A DNA stretch of 15,105 nt. Origin: JAIBJN01 sp963838795. GTDB taxonomy: Bacteria > Actinomycetota > Thermoleophilia > Gaiellales > Gaiellaceae. Location of the stretch: NCBI GenBank assembly GCA_963838795.1, contig CAWISL010000017.1, forward strand, positions 1-15,105, in the 5' to 3' direction. The translations under genes and the position numbers were made by a program. Below are positions 1-6,898 of this stretch, piece after piece. How positions within the stretch are numbered: the first letter of the stretch is position 1; every line of letters starts with the position of its first letter. Below the pieces are notes generated by a model that was given only the letters and a program-made list of their open reading frames with translations, did not search any database and was not told the DNA's origin.

Positions 1-455
1 CGGGTATCCATGACGGACAGCGGATCCGCCTGAGCGGGGAGGGCCACGCAGGCGTCCTCGGAGGGCGTGCCGGCGATCTCTACGTGCGGGTTCACGTGCG
101 GCCCGACGTTCGCTTCGTGCGCGACGGGAACGACATCGTGTCCGCCGTCGACCTCACCATGACGCAGGCCGCCCTGGGCGCGACGCTGACCGTCGAGACG
201 CTCGACGGGGAGCTCGAGCTCGAGCTCGGGCCCGGGACGCAGCCGGGCGAGCTGCGCGTGCTGAAGGGGAAGGGCATGCCCGTTCTCCAGGGTCGCGGCC
301 GCGGGGATCACCGCGTGCTGGTGAACGTCGCCGTCCCCGCACACCTCACGGAGGAGCAGCGTAAGCTCCTCGAGGACTTCGCCCGTAGCGAGCACGAGCG
401 CAACTACAGGTCGGAGGGGACCTTCTTCGAGAGGATCCGCTCCGCGTTTCGCTGA
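1..455 (+). CDS. dnaJ: Chaperone DnaJ, C-terminal part (5' end outside window)
   Basis: This is the last 150 residues of an Hsp40 co-chaperone, which stimulates DnaK ATPase activity and delivers unfolded clients in the cytoplasm. The reading frame is open from base 3, so the gene starts upstream. The visible part begins with IHDGQRIRLSGEG and GDLYVRVHV, the end of C-terminal domain I. It continues with LTMTQAALGATLTVETLDG and PGTQPGELRVLKGKGMP, the hallmarks of C-terminal domain II, and ends with a short dimerisation tail (LTEEQRKLLEDFA). The J domain and zinc-finger region are not in the window, so DnaJ cannot be strictly separated from its paralogue CbpA. The match of CTD II and the following prmA gene favour DnaJ. 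The stop is TGA at 453-455, and prmA starts about 20 bases later. Confidence 0.93.
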   Translation, partial: GIHDGQRIRLSGEGHAGVLGGRAGDLYVRVHVRPDVRFVRDGNDIVSAVDLTMTQAALGATLTVETLDGELELELGPGTQPGELRVLKGKGMPVLQGRGRGDHRVLVNVAVPAHLTEEQRKLLEDFARSEHERNYRSEGTFFERIRSAFR

Positions 456-475
456 CCGGCCTGCGCCGCCTCGCC

Positions 476-1216
476 GTGACCGTCCCGGCCGGACTGGCGG
501 AGGAGGCGCGGGCCGTGATGATCGAGCTCTTCCCCTCTGGATTCGAGGAGCGTGAGAGCGGAGGAGCGCTCGAGCTCGCCGGCTACACGGAGCGGTCCGA
601 CGCGATCGAGGGGCTGGCGCGGCTCGGCCCGGTGCGCGAGCTGGAGGTCGTGGTGGGATGGGAGGACGCGTGGCAGCGCTTCCACCGGCCGGTGCGGATC
701 GGCAGGCTGTGGGTCGGCCCTCCCTGGGAGGCCCCGACCGCGACCGCGACCGCGGTCGTCATCGATCCCGGTCGCGCGTTCGGAACCGGCGCCCACGCAA
801 CGACCCGGCTCTGCCTCGAGCTGCTCCTGAACCTCGAGCCGACAGGCCTCGTCGACCTCGGCTGCGGGTCCGGCGTGATCGCGGTCGCGGCGGCGAAGCT
901 CGGCTTCGCGCCCGTCGTCGCGCTCGACAGCGACGAGGGGGCAGTCGAAGCGGCCCGAACGAACGCCGTCGCGAACGCGGTCGGTGTCGACGTGCGGCGC
1001 TGCGACGTGCTCACCGACCCCCTTCCGGCTGTCGAGGTCGCCGTCGCCAACATCGCCCGTGAGCCGGTAGAGCTGGCTGCCGCCCGCTTCACCGGCGCCT
1101 TCGTGATCGCCTCCGGCTACCTGGAGGCGGAGCGACCCGCGCCCGCGGGGTGGGTCCAGGCCGACCGCCGGATCGACGCCGGCTGGGCGGCCGACCTCCT
1201 CGTGCGCGGCAGCTAG
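476..1216 (+). CDS. prmA: Ribosomal protein L11 methyltransferase
   Basis: The protein transfers methyl groups from S-adenosylmethionine to ribosomal protein L11 in the cytoplasm. It has 246 residues, shorter than the roughly 290 of the Escherichia coli enzyme. The shortening lies in the N-terminal substrate-recognition region. The family signature IDPGRAFGTGAHATT is at residues 96-110, the SAM-binding loop VDLGCGSG at 126-133, and the substrate-side ANI motif at 191-193 (ANIA here instead of the usual ANIL). The start is GTG at 476 with no clear ribosome binding site. A non-standard CTG at 452 overlaps the dnaJ stop and would add eight residues (the second to eighth are TGLRRLA), which resembles the usual start of the family, so the N-terminus is uncertain. 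It follows dnaJ closely, a common bacterial gene order. An rsmE gene, which often comes next, is absent here. Confidence 0.92.
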   Translation: MTVPAGLAEEARAVMIELFPSGFEERESGGALELAGYTERSDAIEGLARLGPVRELEVVVGWEDAWQRFHRPVRIGRLWVGPPWEAPTATATAVVIDPGRAFGTGAHATTRLCLELLLNLEPTGLVDLGCGSGVIAVAAAKLGFAPVVALDSDEGAVEAARTNAVANAVGVDVRRCDVLTDPLPAVEVAVANIAREPVELAAARFTGAFVIASGYLEAERPAPAGWVQADRRIDAGWAADLLVRGS

Positions 1217-1278
1217 AAGCTCCAGTCCACCCTCATCGCTGCTGGCTGGTCGCGCGGGGCTCGCGGGACTCGCTCGCC

Positions 1279-1443
1279 GTGCTCGGCATCCTCTCGGGCG
1301 GTGGGGTCGTGTGCCTCGGCATGGCGGCTGCCAACCACTTCGCCCCGTTCCCATGGCTGGCCGTCGCCATCCCGCTCACGCTCACGCTCACGATCCCCTT
1401 CGTGGCCAGGCGCCGCAAAGACCGCGGGGCGCCGGTCGGCTAG
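1279..1443 (+). CDS. Possible small membrane protein (54 aa), hypothetical
   Basis: The 240 bases between prmA and mtaB contain one open frame whose 3' half looks protein-like. From a GTG at 1279 it encodes 54 residues with two hydrophobic stretches, roughly residues 3-17 (ILSGGGVVCLGMAAA) and 24-38 (WLAVAIPLTLTLTIP), followed by a basic tail (ARRRKDRG). That pattern would fit a two-helix membrane protein with a cytoplasmic C-terminus. There is no convincing ribosome binding site, and other starts at 1309 (GTG) or 1321 (ATG) are possible. It matches no family I recognise. The repeated ctcacg at 1375-1392 encodes the LTLTLT run. It may be a chance frame in GC-rich DNA. Confidence 0.35.
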   Translation: MLGILSGGGVVCLGMAAANHFAPFPWLAVAIPLTLTLTIPFVARRRKDRGAPVG

Positions 1444-1456
1444 CATCCGACCCCTC

Positions 1457-2653
1457 ATGGCGACCTTCACAGTCGGCTTCCTCGGCTGCAAGGTCTCGCA
1501 GACGGACCTCCAGGAGATCCGGGAGCGCCTGCTCGCGGAGGGCCATGTCGAGTCTGGCGAGACGGCCGACGTCGCGGTTGTCAACACCTGCTGCGTCACG
1601 CACGAGGCCGTTCGCAAGTCGAGGCAGGCGGCGAGGCGGGCGGCTCGCGGCGCCAGGCGCGTCTACGTCACCGGCTGCGGCGCGAATCTCACCGGAGACG
1701 CATTCTCCGGCTTGCCCGGGAACGTCACCGTCGTTCGTCTCCCGGGGGAGCGGACGCCGGAGTTCGTCGCCGGCGACATCGGGGCGATCGGCTGCGTCCA
1801 GGCGAACGCCGGCCTCGACCGGGTGCGGGCGTTCGTGAAGGTTCAGGACGGCTGCAGCTTCTCGTGTGCGTTCTGCGTCATCCCGCAGGTCCGCGGCTCC
1901 TCCCGCAGTCGTTCTGCGGAAGCCGTTCTCGGCGAGGTGCGACGCCGGGTCGGGCACGGCCATCGCGAGGTCGTCCTCACCGGCATCAACCTCGGCTGCT
2001 ACCGGGACCGCGCGGCCGGGTTCGACCTCCCACGCCTCGTCCGCGAGGTCGGTGCGACGCCGGGGCTCGAACGGCTCCGTCTCTCCTCGATCGAGGTCAA
2101 TCACCTCGACGAGGACCTGCTCGCTGCGATGCGCGAGACGCCGACAGTCTCGCCGCACCTGCACGTCCCGCTCCAGTCGGGCGACGACGGCGTGCTGGAC
2201 GCGATGGGGCGTCGGTACACGAGCGCGACGTACCTCCGACGGCTTGGGCGAGCCGAGGGCTTCAACCTGACAGCCGACGTGATCGTCGGCTTTCCGGCCG
2301 AAGACGGTGCGGCATTCGAGCAGACGCTGACGGTCGTCGAGCAGGCCGGCCTCACGAAGGTGCATGTCTTTCCGTACTCGCCGCGGCCGGGGACGAGGAG
2401 CGCCGCCACCGACACGGTCCCGCCCGAAGCGAAGCGGGAGCGGAGCGCGCGCCTCCGGGCGGCCTCCGCCGAGGCGTGCCGGCGAGCCTGGCGCGCGAAG
2501 CTCGGCTCCGACGACCGGGTGCTCGTCGACAGGCCGGGCCGCGGGTACGGGGACGACTACACTCCCTGGCTCGTCAACGCTCCCGCGGGCGAGTTCGTGC
2601 GCGCCAGGGCCGTGGGCGTGAGCGAAGAAGGAGTGGTCGGTGTCCCAGCCTGA
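1457..2653 (+). CDS. mtaB: tRNA (t6A37) methylthiotransferase, MtaB-type radical SAM enzyme
   Basis: The enzyme adds a methylthio group to N6-threonylcarbamoyladenosine at position 37 of tRNAs, using two iron-sulfur clusters and SAM. The protein has 398 residues. The N-terminal UPF0004 domain keeps its three cluster cysteines: C11 in FLGCKVSQ, C45 in VVNTCCVT and C74 in YVTGCG. The radical-SAM motif CSFSCAFC gives C133, C137 and C140. Downstream features typical of the family are LTGINLGCY, LHVPLQSG and VIVGFPAED. A C-terminal TRAM-like region is short. The GCKVSQ form of the first motif is closer to MtaB than to MiaB (GCQMN), which supports this subfamily. The start is ATG at 1457. There is no Shine-Dalgarno sequence, but TAGCAT at 1441-1446 could be a -10 box of a nearly leaderless transcript. 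The 3' end overlaps the HIT gene by 14 bases. Confidence 0.92.
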   Translation: MATFTVGFLGCKVSQTDLQEIRERLLAEGHVESGETADVAVVNTCCVTHEAVRKSRQAARRAARGARRVYVTGCGANLTGDAFSGLPGNVTVVRLPGERTPEFVAGDIGAIGCVQANAGLDRVRAFVKVQDGCSFSCAFCVIPQVRGSSRSRSAEAVLGEVRRRVGHGHREVVLTGINLGCYRDRAAGFDLPRLVREVGATPGLERLRLSSIEVNHLDEDLLAAMRETPTVSPHLHVPLQSGDDGVLDAMGRRYTSATYLRRLGRAEGFNLTADVIVGFPAEDGAAFEQTLTVVEQAGLTKVHVFPYSPRPGTRSAATDTVPPEAKRERSARLRAASAEACRRAWRAKLGSDDRVLVDRPGRGYGDDYTPWLVNAPAGEFVRARAVGVSEEGVVGVPA

Positions 2654-2975
2654 GTGCCTGTTCTGCCGCCTGTACGCGGAGGGCGACCATGTGCGGAAGG
2701 TCGACGGGTTCGCGGCGGTCCGCGACATCAACCCCAAGGCGCCGACCCACTTGCTCGTGATCCCAGGGCGACATGTCGACACGTTTCGCGAGGTCGGGGA
2801 CTTCGAGGGCGATGAGGCCGCGCGAATGCTGGGGTTCGTCGCCGACACCGCCCGAGAGGCGGGCCTCGACGACTACCGCGTCATCGTCAACGTCGGCAGG
2901 GGCGGGGGCCAGACGGTGTTCCACCTGCACTGGCATATTCTGGGCGGCTCCCCGACGCTCGCGGGATTCGAATGA
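2640..2975 (+). CDS. HIT-family nucleotide hydrolase/transferase (Hint-like)
   Basis: This is a 111-residue histidine triad protein, likely a purine nucleoside phosphoramidate or dinucleotide hydrolase in the cytoplasm. The triad signature HLHWHIL is at residues 95-101, with H97 the expected nucleophile. NPKAPTHLLVIP at 31-42 is the conserved strand before it. C6 and C9 form an N-terminal CxxC which, with H37 and H95, is the usual structural zinc site of Hint-type proteins. The start is GTG at 2640, inside the end of mtaB. It is supported by GAAGGAG at 2627-2633, six bases upstream, one of the best ribosome binding sites in the window. The stop overlaps the next start as ATGA. The physiological substrate cannot be read from the sequence. 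Confidence 0.92.
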   Translation: MSQPECLFCRLYAEGDHVRKVDGFAAVRDINPKAPTHLLVIPGRHVDTFREVGDFEGDEAARMLGFVADTAREAGLDDYRVIVNVGRGGGQTVFHLHWHILGGSPTLAGFE

Positions 2976-3415
2976 GCCTGATCGCCGAGATCGAGGACGA
3001 GGTCAAGGATGCAATGCGCGCGCGCGATCAGCTCCGCACGGACACGCTGCGGCTCACGCTGGCGTCACTGAGGGCGGCCGAGAAGGAGCTCGGTCGTCCG
3101 CTCAAGGAGGACGAGGAGCTCCAGGTGCTCCAGCGGGAGCGCAAGCGGCGCGCGGAGGCCGCCGAGGCCTTTCGCGCCGCCGGCCGGGAGGAGCAGGCGG
3201 AGAAGGAACAGGACGAGCTCGAGGTCATCGAGGAGTTCATGCCGGAGCCGCTCGACGAGGAGGAGTTGGAGCGGATCGTGGACGATGCGATCGCCGAGAC
3301 CGGCGCGACCTCGTTGCGAGACCTGGGACGCGTGATGGCCGACGTGATGCCGCAGGTCGCCGGCCGCGCGGACGGCTCCGAGGTGAGCCAGCTCGTGCGC
3401 GAGAAGCTGGCCTGA
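2972..3415 (+). CDS. GatB/YqeY domain protein
   Basis: This is a 147-residue stand-alone YqeY domain, related to the C-terminal tail domain of the amidotransferase subunit GatB that contacts tRNA. Sequence hallmarks are an N-terminal helical part with AMRARDQLRTDTLRLTLASL, a central highly charged region, EFMPEPLDEEELERIV, and the C-terminal MPQVAGRADGSEVSQLVREKL. The length is typical of the family. The ATG at 2972 overlaps the HIT stop by four bases, so translation is probably coupled. The role of stand-alone YqeY proteins is poorly defined. A tRNA-related function is inferred from the GatB similarity and from the tRNA-modifying neighbour mtaB. The gene ends the first block and is followed by a 117-base gap. 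Confidence 0.9.
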   Translation: MSLIAEIEDEVKDAMRARDQLRTDTLRLTLASLRAAEKELGRPLKEDEELQVLQRERKRRAEAAEAFRAAGREEQAEKEQDELEVIEEFMPEPLDEEELERIVDDAIAETGATSLRDLGRVMADVMPQVAGRADGSEVSQLVREKLA

Positions 3416-3532
3416 CCCGCGCGCCTTCCGGCACAGCCCGCGCGCCATCCGCGCGCCGGCTTGCGCTAGGACCCCTGGTGGGGGACCCGCGCCGGTGCGG
3501 GGCGTCGGCGCGCGCCTCGGTCGCGTCGAGGC
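3416..3532. other. GC-rich intergenic spacer with three CCGCGCGCC copies and two small hairpins
   Basis: This 117-base gap is the largest clear break between the mtaB and phoH blocks. CCGCGCGCC occurs three times, at 3417-3425, 3438-3446 and 3449-3457. Two short potential hairpins follow: CCCC/GGGG at 3472-3483 with a TGGT loop, and CCCGC/GCGGG at 3486-3501. There is no run of T, so a Rho-independent terminator is not supported. It probably contains the phoH promoter, but I cannot identify a convincing -35/-10 pair. Confidence 0.45.
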
Positions 3533-4531
3533 GTGCCGCGGAAACCGGGCGGGCCACTAGAATTCGAGGCATTGCAGCAGGTTCTGTCCGTCTCCAACGA
3601 GGTCGCAGCCGAGCTCGCCACCGTCGACGACGGGATCCTGGGAGCGTTGCGCGACCGGATGGGGTGTGCGATCCGGCTGCGGGGCAACCAGCTGACGCTC
3701 GACGGCGAGGACGGGAAGGTGGGGGAGGCGCGCCTCGTCATCGACGAGCTCGTCGAGCTGGTCGAGGGCGGCCACGCGATCGGGCCGAGCACCGTGGACG
3801 CCGTGCTCGCCGCGCTGGACGCCGCGAAGGATCCGCGCGAGATCTTCGAGGACGTCGTCTGGCGGCATCGCGGCAAGAAGATCACGCCGAAGACGGTGAA
3901 CCAGAAGCGCTACGTCGACGCGATCCGCTCGGGGACGATCACGTTCGGGATCGGGCCCGCGGGCACCGGGAAGACGTACCTGGCCATGGCGCTGGCCGTT
4001 GCCGCGCTCGCAGATCGTGACGTGAACCGGCTCATCCTCACGCGGCCGGCGGTCGAGGCGGGCGAGCGGCTCGGCTTTCTCCCCGGCGACATGCTCGCCA
4101 AGGTCGACCCGTACCTGCGCCCGCTCTTCGACGCGCTCTACGACATGCTCGACGCCGACCGGCTGAACGCCTTCATGGAACGCGGGACGATCGAGGTCGC
4201 GCCGCTCGCGTTCATGCGCGGCCGCACGCTCAACGACTCGTTCATCATCCTCGACGAGGCCCAGAACACGACGCCCGAGCAGATGCAGATGTTCCTCACG
4301 CGGCTCGGCTTCGGCTCGAAGGTCGTCGTGACCGGGGACGTCACGCAGATCGACCTGCCGCAGGACCAGGCGTCCGGCCTCATCCACGTGCGTCAGATCC
4401 TGGGCGACGTCGACGGGATCGACTTTGTCGAGTTCGGGAACCAGGATGTCGTGCGTCACGTGCTCGTCCAGCGCATCGTCGAGGCGTACAAGCGCCACGC
4501 GGAGGAGACGGGCACGCAGCGACGCCGGTGA
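3533..4531 (+). CDS. phoH: PhoH-family ATPase (YbeZ-like)
   Basis: This is a 332-residue P-loop ATPase of the PhoH/YbeZ type, thought to act with the endoribonuclease YbeY in RNA and ribosome maturation. The N-terminal part (about 12-85) resembles the KH-like domain of the family, with the strand IRLRGNQLTLDG. The ATPase core has Walker A GPAGTGKT at 141-148, Walker B IILDEAQ at 238-244 and the sensor-like VVTGDVTQIDLP at 266-275. TRPAVEAGERLGFLPGDM and NQKRYVDAI are near-universal PhoH signatures. The start is uncertain. GTG at 3533 is the first in frame after a stop at 3467. TTG at 3572 is an alternative, with TAGAAT at 3558-3563 just upstream. The gene overlaps ybeY as GTGA, and this pairing strongly supports the YbeZ assignment. 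Confidence 0.93.
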   Translation: MPRKPGGPLEFEALQQVLSVSNEVAAELATVDDGILGALRDRMGCAIRLRGNQLTLDGEDGKVGEARLVIDELVELVEGGHAIGPSTVDAVLAALDAAKDPREIFEDVVWRHRGKKITPKTVNQKRYVDAIRSGTITFGIGPAGTGKTYLAMALAVAALADRDVNRLILTRPAVEAGERLGFLPGDMLAKVDPYLRPLFDALYDMLDADRLNAFMERGTIEVAPLAFMRGRTLNDSFIILDEAQNTTPEQMQMFLTRLGFGSKVVVTGDVTQIDLPQDQASGLIHVRQILGDVDGIDFVEFGNQDVVRHVLVQRIVEAYKRHAEETGTQRRR

Positions 4532-4905
4532 TCCGCATCGAGATCGCCAACGAGAGCGGCCTCCCCGTCGACCAGGACGCGGCTGCGGAGCTCTGCCGTC
4601 GCGTGTTGCGGGACGAGGGGACCGACGAGGGCGACCTCGGCCTCTTTTTCGTCGCGCCGGAGCGCATGCGCGAGCTGAAGCGCGAGCACCTCGGCATCGA
4701 CGAGGCGACCGACGTCCTTTCGTTCCCGCTCGACGGCCACGACGAGCTGCCGGAGGGAGTGCCGAGGCAGTTGGGTGACGTCGTCCTGTGCCCGCAGGTC
4801 GTCGGCGACGCATGGAGAAGGCCGCTCGTCCACGGGCTCCTCCACCTGCTCGGCTACGAGCACGGAACGGAGATGGAGCGCCGAGAGCGAACTCACGAGG
4901 GATGA
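4528..4905 (+). CDS. ybeY: Endoribonuclease YbeY (compact form)
   Basis: This zinc-dependent endoribonuclease takes part in 16S rRNA 3'-end maturation and ribosome quality control. The protein has only 125 residues against roughly 150 or more usually. The zinc site is complete, with H102, H106 and H112 in HGLLHLLGYEH. ATDVLSFP at 60-67 and LGDVVLCP at 82-89 are the other family motifs. Between LGD and the zinc motif there are 17 residues where typical members have about 28. The helix that usually lies there is therefore shortened, and the C-terminal tail is also short. The start is GTG at 4528, overlapping the phoH stop (GTGA). The end overlaps the next gene as ATGA. The intact active site argues for a functional enzyme. 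Confidence 0.93.
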   Translation: MIRIEIANESGLPVDQDAAAELCRRVLRDEGTDEGDLGLFFVAPERMRELKREHLGIDEATDVLSFPLDGHDELPEGVPRQLGDVVLCPQVVGDAWRRPLVHGLLHLLGYEHGTEMERRERTHEG

Positions 4906-5642
4906 CCGACACGCCTGACCGGGAGGCGCCGCGCTCGCGGAGAACCCCGCGGATTCTCCAGAGCCTCAACTGGGCCTTCGAGGGCGTGATCCACGTCCTC
5001 CGGGCCGAGCGGAACATGCGGATCCACTTCGCGGTGGCGACGATCGTCCTCGTCCTCGCGTTTTCGTACGGGGTCACCAAGCTCGAGCTGATGGCCCTCC
5101 TCGTCGCCATCTCCTTCGTTCTCATTGCGGAGATGGTGAACACGGCCATCGAGGCGACCATCGACCTCGCCGCGGCGTCGTTCGACCCGCTGGCGAAGAC
5201 CGCCAAGGACATCGCGGCCGGCGCCGTTCTCATCGCGAGCGTGAACGCCGTCTTGATCGGCTACCTCGTCTTCGCCGACCGCCTGTCGCGGCCGAGCTCA
5301 CGGCTCGTCGACCGGCTGCGTGAGGCCCCCAGCAACCTCACGCTCATCGCGCTCATCCTCGTCATCCTGATCGTGATCGCAAGCAAGGCGTTGACCGGCC
5401 GCGGGACGCCGTTGTCCGGCGGCCTGCCCTCGGGCCACGCCGCTCTGGCCTTCGGCGGGTTCACCGCGATCGCGTTCATCGTCGAGGAGCAGCGCGTCGT
5501 GGCCGCCTTCGTCGCCCTGATCATGGCGCTGCTCGTCGCCCAGACACGCGTCGAGTCGGGCATCCACACGATCAGCGAGGTCGTGCTCGGCGCTGTGATC
5601 GGTACGCTCGTGACGATGATCCTCTTCCAGGTGCTGGCGTGA
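4902..5642 (+). CDS. Fused undecaprenol/diacylglycerol kinase (DgkA) - PAP2 phosphatase membrane protein
   Basis: This is a 246-residue membrane protein with two domains. Residues about 18-122 are a prokaryotic DgkA-type lipid kinase. It has GVIHVLRAERNMRIHF, hydrophobic helices near 43-56, 62-77 and 104-124, and the catalytic helix AEMVNTAIEATID (E77, N80, E84, D88) followed by DPLAKTAKDIAAG. Residues about 145-246 are a PAP2-type phosphatase with the PSGH motif at 176-179 and a second motif TRVESGIHTISE (R216, H222). In that motif T replaces the usual S and E226 replaces the usual D. The likely substrate is undecaprenol or diacylglycerol and its phosphate at the cytoplasmic membrane. The ATG at 4902 overlaps the ybeY stop. 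The stop overlaps cdd as GTGA. An upstream in-frame start at 4788 lies in ybeY and is unlikely. Confidence 0.9.
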   Translation: MTDTPDREAPRSRRTPRILQSLNWAFEGVIHVLRAERNMRIHFAVATIVLVLAFSYGVTKLELMALLVAISFVLIAEMVNTAIEATIDLAAASFDPLAKTAKDIAAGAVLIASVNAVLIGYLVFADRLSRPSSRLVDRLREAPSNLTLIALILVILIVIASKALTGRGTPLSGGLPSGHAALAFGGFTAIAFIVEEQRVVAAFVALIMALLVAQTRVESGIHTISEVVLGAVIGTLVTMILFQVLA

Positions 5643-6001
5643 CCGACCAGGAGCTGCTCGCCCGTGCACAGGCGGCTTCAGCGAACGCGTACGCGCCGTA
5701 CTCGAAGTTCCACGTGGGCGCCGCGGTGCTCCTGCGCGACGGACGGGTGATCACCGGGGTCAACGTCGAGAACGCCGCCTATCCGCTCGGTGTCTGCGCC
5801 GAGCGATGCGCGTTGGCCTGCGCGGCTGCGGAGGGCGTCAGGCCCGGGGACGTCGAGGCCGTCGCGATCACCGCCTCTCCGTGCGGCGGCTGCAGGCAGT
5901 GGCTCGCCGAGTTCAGGGTCGACCGCGCGGTCTTCCTGCACGAGGGCGAGGTGCTCACCAGGCGCCCGGCGGAATTGCTTCCGGACTCGTTCGTCCTGTG
6001 A
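5639..6001 (+). CDS. cdd: Cytidine deaminase
   Basis: The enzyme hydrolytically deaminates cytidine and deoxycytidine to uridine and deoxyuridine for pyrimidine salvage. The protein has 120 residues, typical of the small homotetrameric type. The zinc and catalytic residues are C53 and E55 in VCAERCA, and C82 and C85 in SPCGGCRQ. The three-cysteine zinc site identifies the tetrameric class. AYAPYSKFHVGAAV (17-30) and GVNVENAAYP (40-49) are the substrate-binding signatures. The start is GTG at 5639, overlapping the DgkA-PAP2 stop (GTGA). The stop overlaps era in the same way. The link of cdd to era through a dgkA-like gene is a common arrangement in Gram-positive bacteria. Confidence 0.95.
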   Translation: MTDQELLARAQAASANAYAPYSKFHVGAAVLLRDGRVITGVNVENAAYPLGVCAERCALACAAAEGVRPGDVEAVAITASPCGGCRQWLAEFRVDRAVFLHEGEVLTRRPAELLPDSFVL

Positions 6002-6876
6002 GATCGGGGCTTGTTGCGGTCGCCGGACGTCCGAACGTCGGGAAGTCGACGATCGTAAACGCGCTCGCGGGCGGCAAGGTGGCGATCGTTTCCGACAAGC
6101 CGCAGACGACCCGGCGGCGCATCTCTGCGGTGGTCGAGGGGGAACTCGAGGGCGAGCCCTATCAACTCGTGCTCATCGACCTTCCCGGGTTCCAACGGCC
6201 GCGCGATCCGCTCACCGAGCGGATGCAGCGCACGGTGGACGAGGCCCTTCAGGACGTCGACGGCTTCCTCTTCGTCCTGGCCGCCGACGACGCGATCGGG
6301 GCGGGGGACCGGTTCATCGCCGGGCGGGTATACGGAGGAGCGGCCCCCGTCGTCCTCGCGCTCAACAAGGTCGATCGGCTCGAGCCGCCGAGAATCGCCG
6401 AGCAGATAGAGCGCGCCGCAGGGCTCGGCGACTTCCATGCGCTCCATCCGGTGAGCGGGCTCACCGGGGACGGCCTCGACGCGCTCAGGACGGACCTGGC
6501 CGGCCTGCTGCCGGAGGGGCCGCGCTACTTCGAGGAAGGACGTCGCACCGACCTCCCGCTTGCTGCCCAGATCGCCGAGATCGTGCGCGAGAAGGCATTG
6601 CAGCTAACCCGCGAAGAGGTGCCGCATGCGCTCTCGGTCGAGGTCGACGAGCTCGACTCGGACGCCGGCCGCGTGAGCGCGCACGTCTGGGTCGAGACGG
6701 AGTCCCAGAAGGGAATCCTGGTCGGCAAGGGCGGGGGTATGATCCGCGCGATCGGCACGCGCGCCAGGCCGGAGGTCGAGTCGCTCCTGGGGCGCCCGGT
6801 GTTTCTCGAGCTTCGCGTGAAGGTAAGACCGAGATGGCGCCGGGATGAGGGAGCGCTCGAGCGTCTCGGCATCTAA
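5998..6876 (+). CDS. era: GTPase Era
   Basis: This is a 292-residue ribosome-assembly GTPase that binds 16S rRNA near its 3' end. G1 is GRPNVGKST (10-18), the switch I region contains QTTRRR (36-41), G3 is DLPG (61-64), G4 is NKVD (123-126) and G5 is PVSGL (151-155). The C-terminal KH domain is clear from ILVGKGGGMIRAIGTRAR (240-257), followed by ELRVKVRPRWR. G3 reads DLPG instead of the usual DTPG, a variation that leaves the nucleotide-contacting D and G in place. The start is GTG at 5998, overlapping the cdd stop. A longer in-frame extension back to 5806 lies wholly inside cdd and is rejected. YbeY, PhoH and Era are functionally linked in 30S maturation, which explains their clustering. 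Confidence 0.96.
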   Translation: MRSGLVAVAGRPNVGKSTIVNALAGGKVAIVSDKPQTTRRRISAVVEGELEGEPYQLVLIDLPGFQRPRDPLTERMQRTVDEALQDVDGFLFVLAADDAIGAGDRFIAGRVYGGAAPVVLALNKVDRLEPPRIAEQIERAAGLGDFHALHPVSGLTGDGLDALRTDLAGLLPEGPRYFEEGRRTDLPLAAQIAEIVREKALQLTREEVPHALSVEVDELDSDAGRVSAHVWVETESQKGILVGKGGGMIRAIGTRARPEVESLLGRPVFLELRVKVRPRWRRDEGALERLGI

Positions 6877-6898
6877 ACGATGACCTTGGGGGTGGGGA

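Noticed and set aside
205..228. Alternating gagctc repeat
   Set aside because: It encodes ELELELG of the DnaJ C-terminal domain and needs no other explanation.
737..760. Tandem accgcg repeat
   Set aside because: It lies within prmA and encodes the TATATA stretch before the conserved IDPG motif; only three units, so a codon-bias effect is enough.
1388..2848. Long minus-strand open frame opposite mtaB and the HIT gene
   Set aside because: It is a mirror of GC-rich codons; no recognisable motif, and the + strand genes have complete catalytic signatures.
3472..3501. Two adjacent small hairpins as a terminator for the yqeY block
   Set aside because: Stems are only 4-5 bp and no T-run follows.
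2773..4020. Long + strand open frame in the wrong phase over the HIT, yqeY and phoH genes
   Set aside because: It is arginine- and glycine-rich shadow translation that crosses three real genes.
3557..5233. Very long minus-strand open frame (over 550 codons) opposite phoH, ybeY and dgkA-PAP2
   Set aside because: It is antisense to three well-recognised genes, its translation is rich in Arg, Ala, Asp and Glu without any motif, and such frames are usual opposite GC-rich coding DNA.
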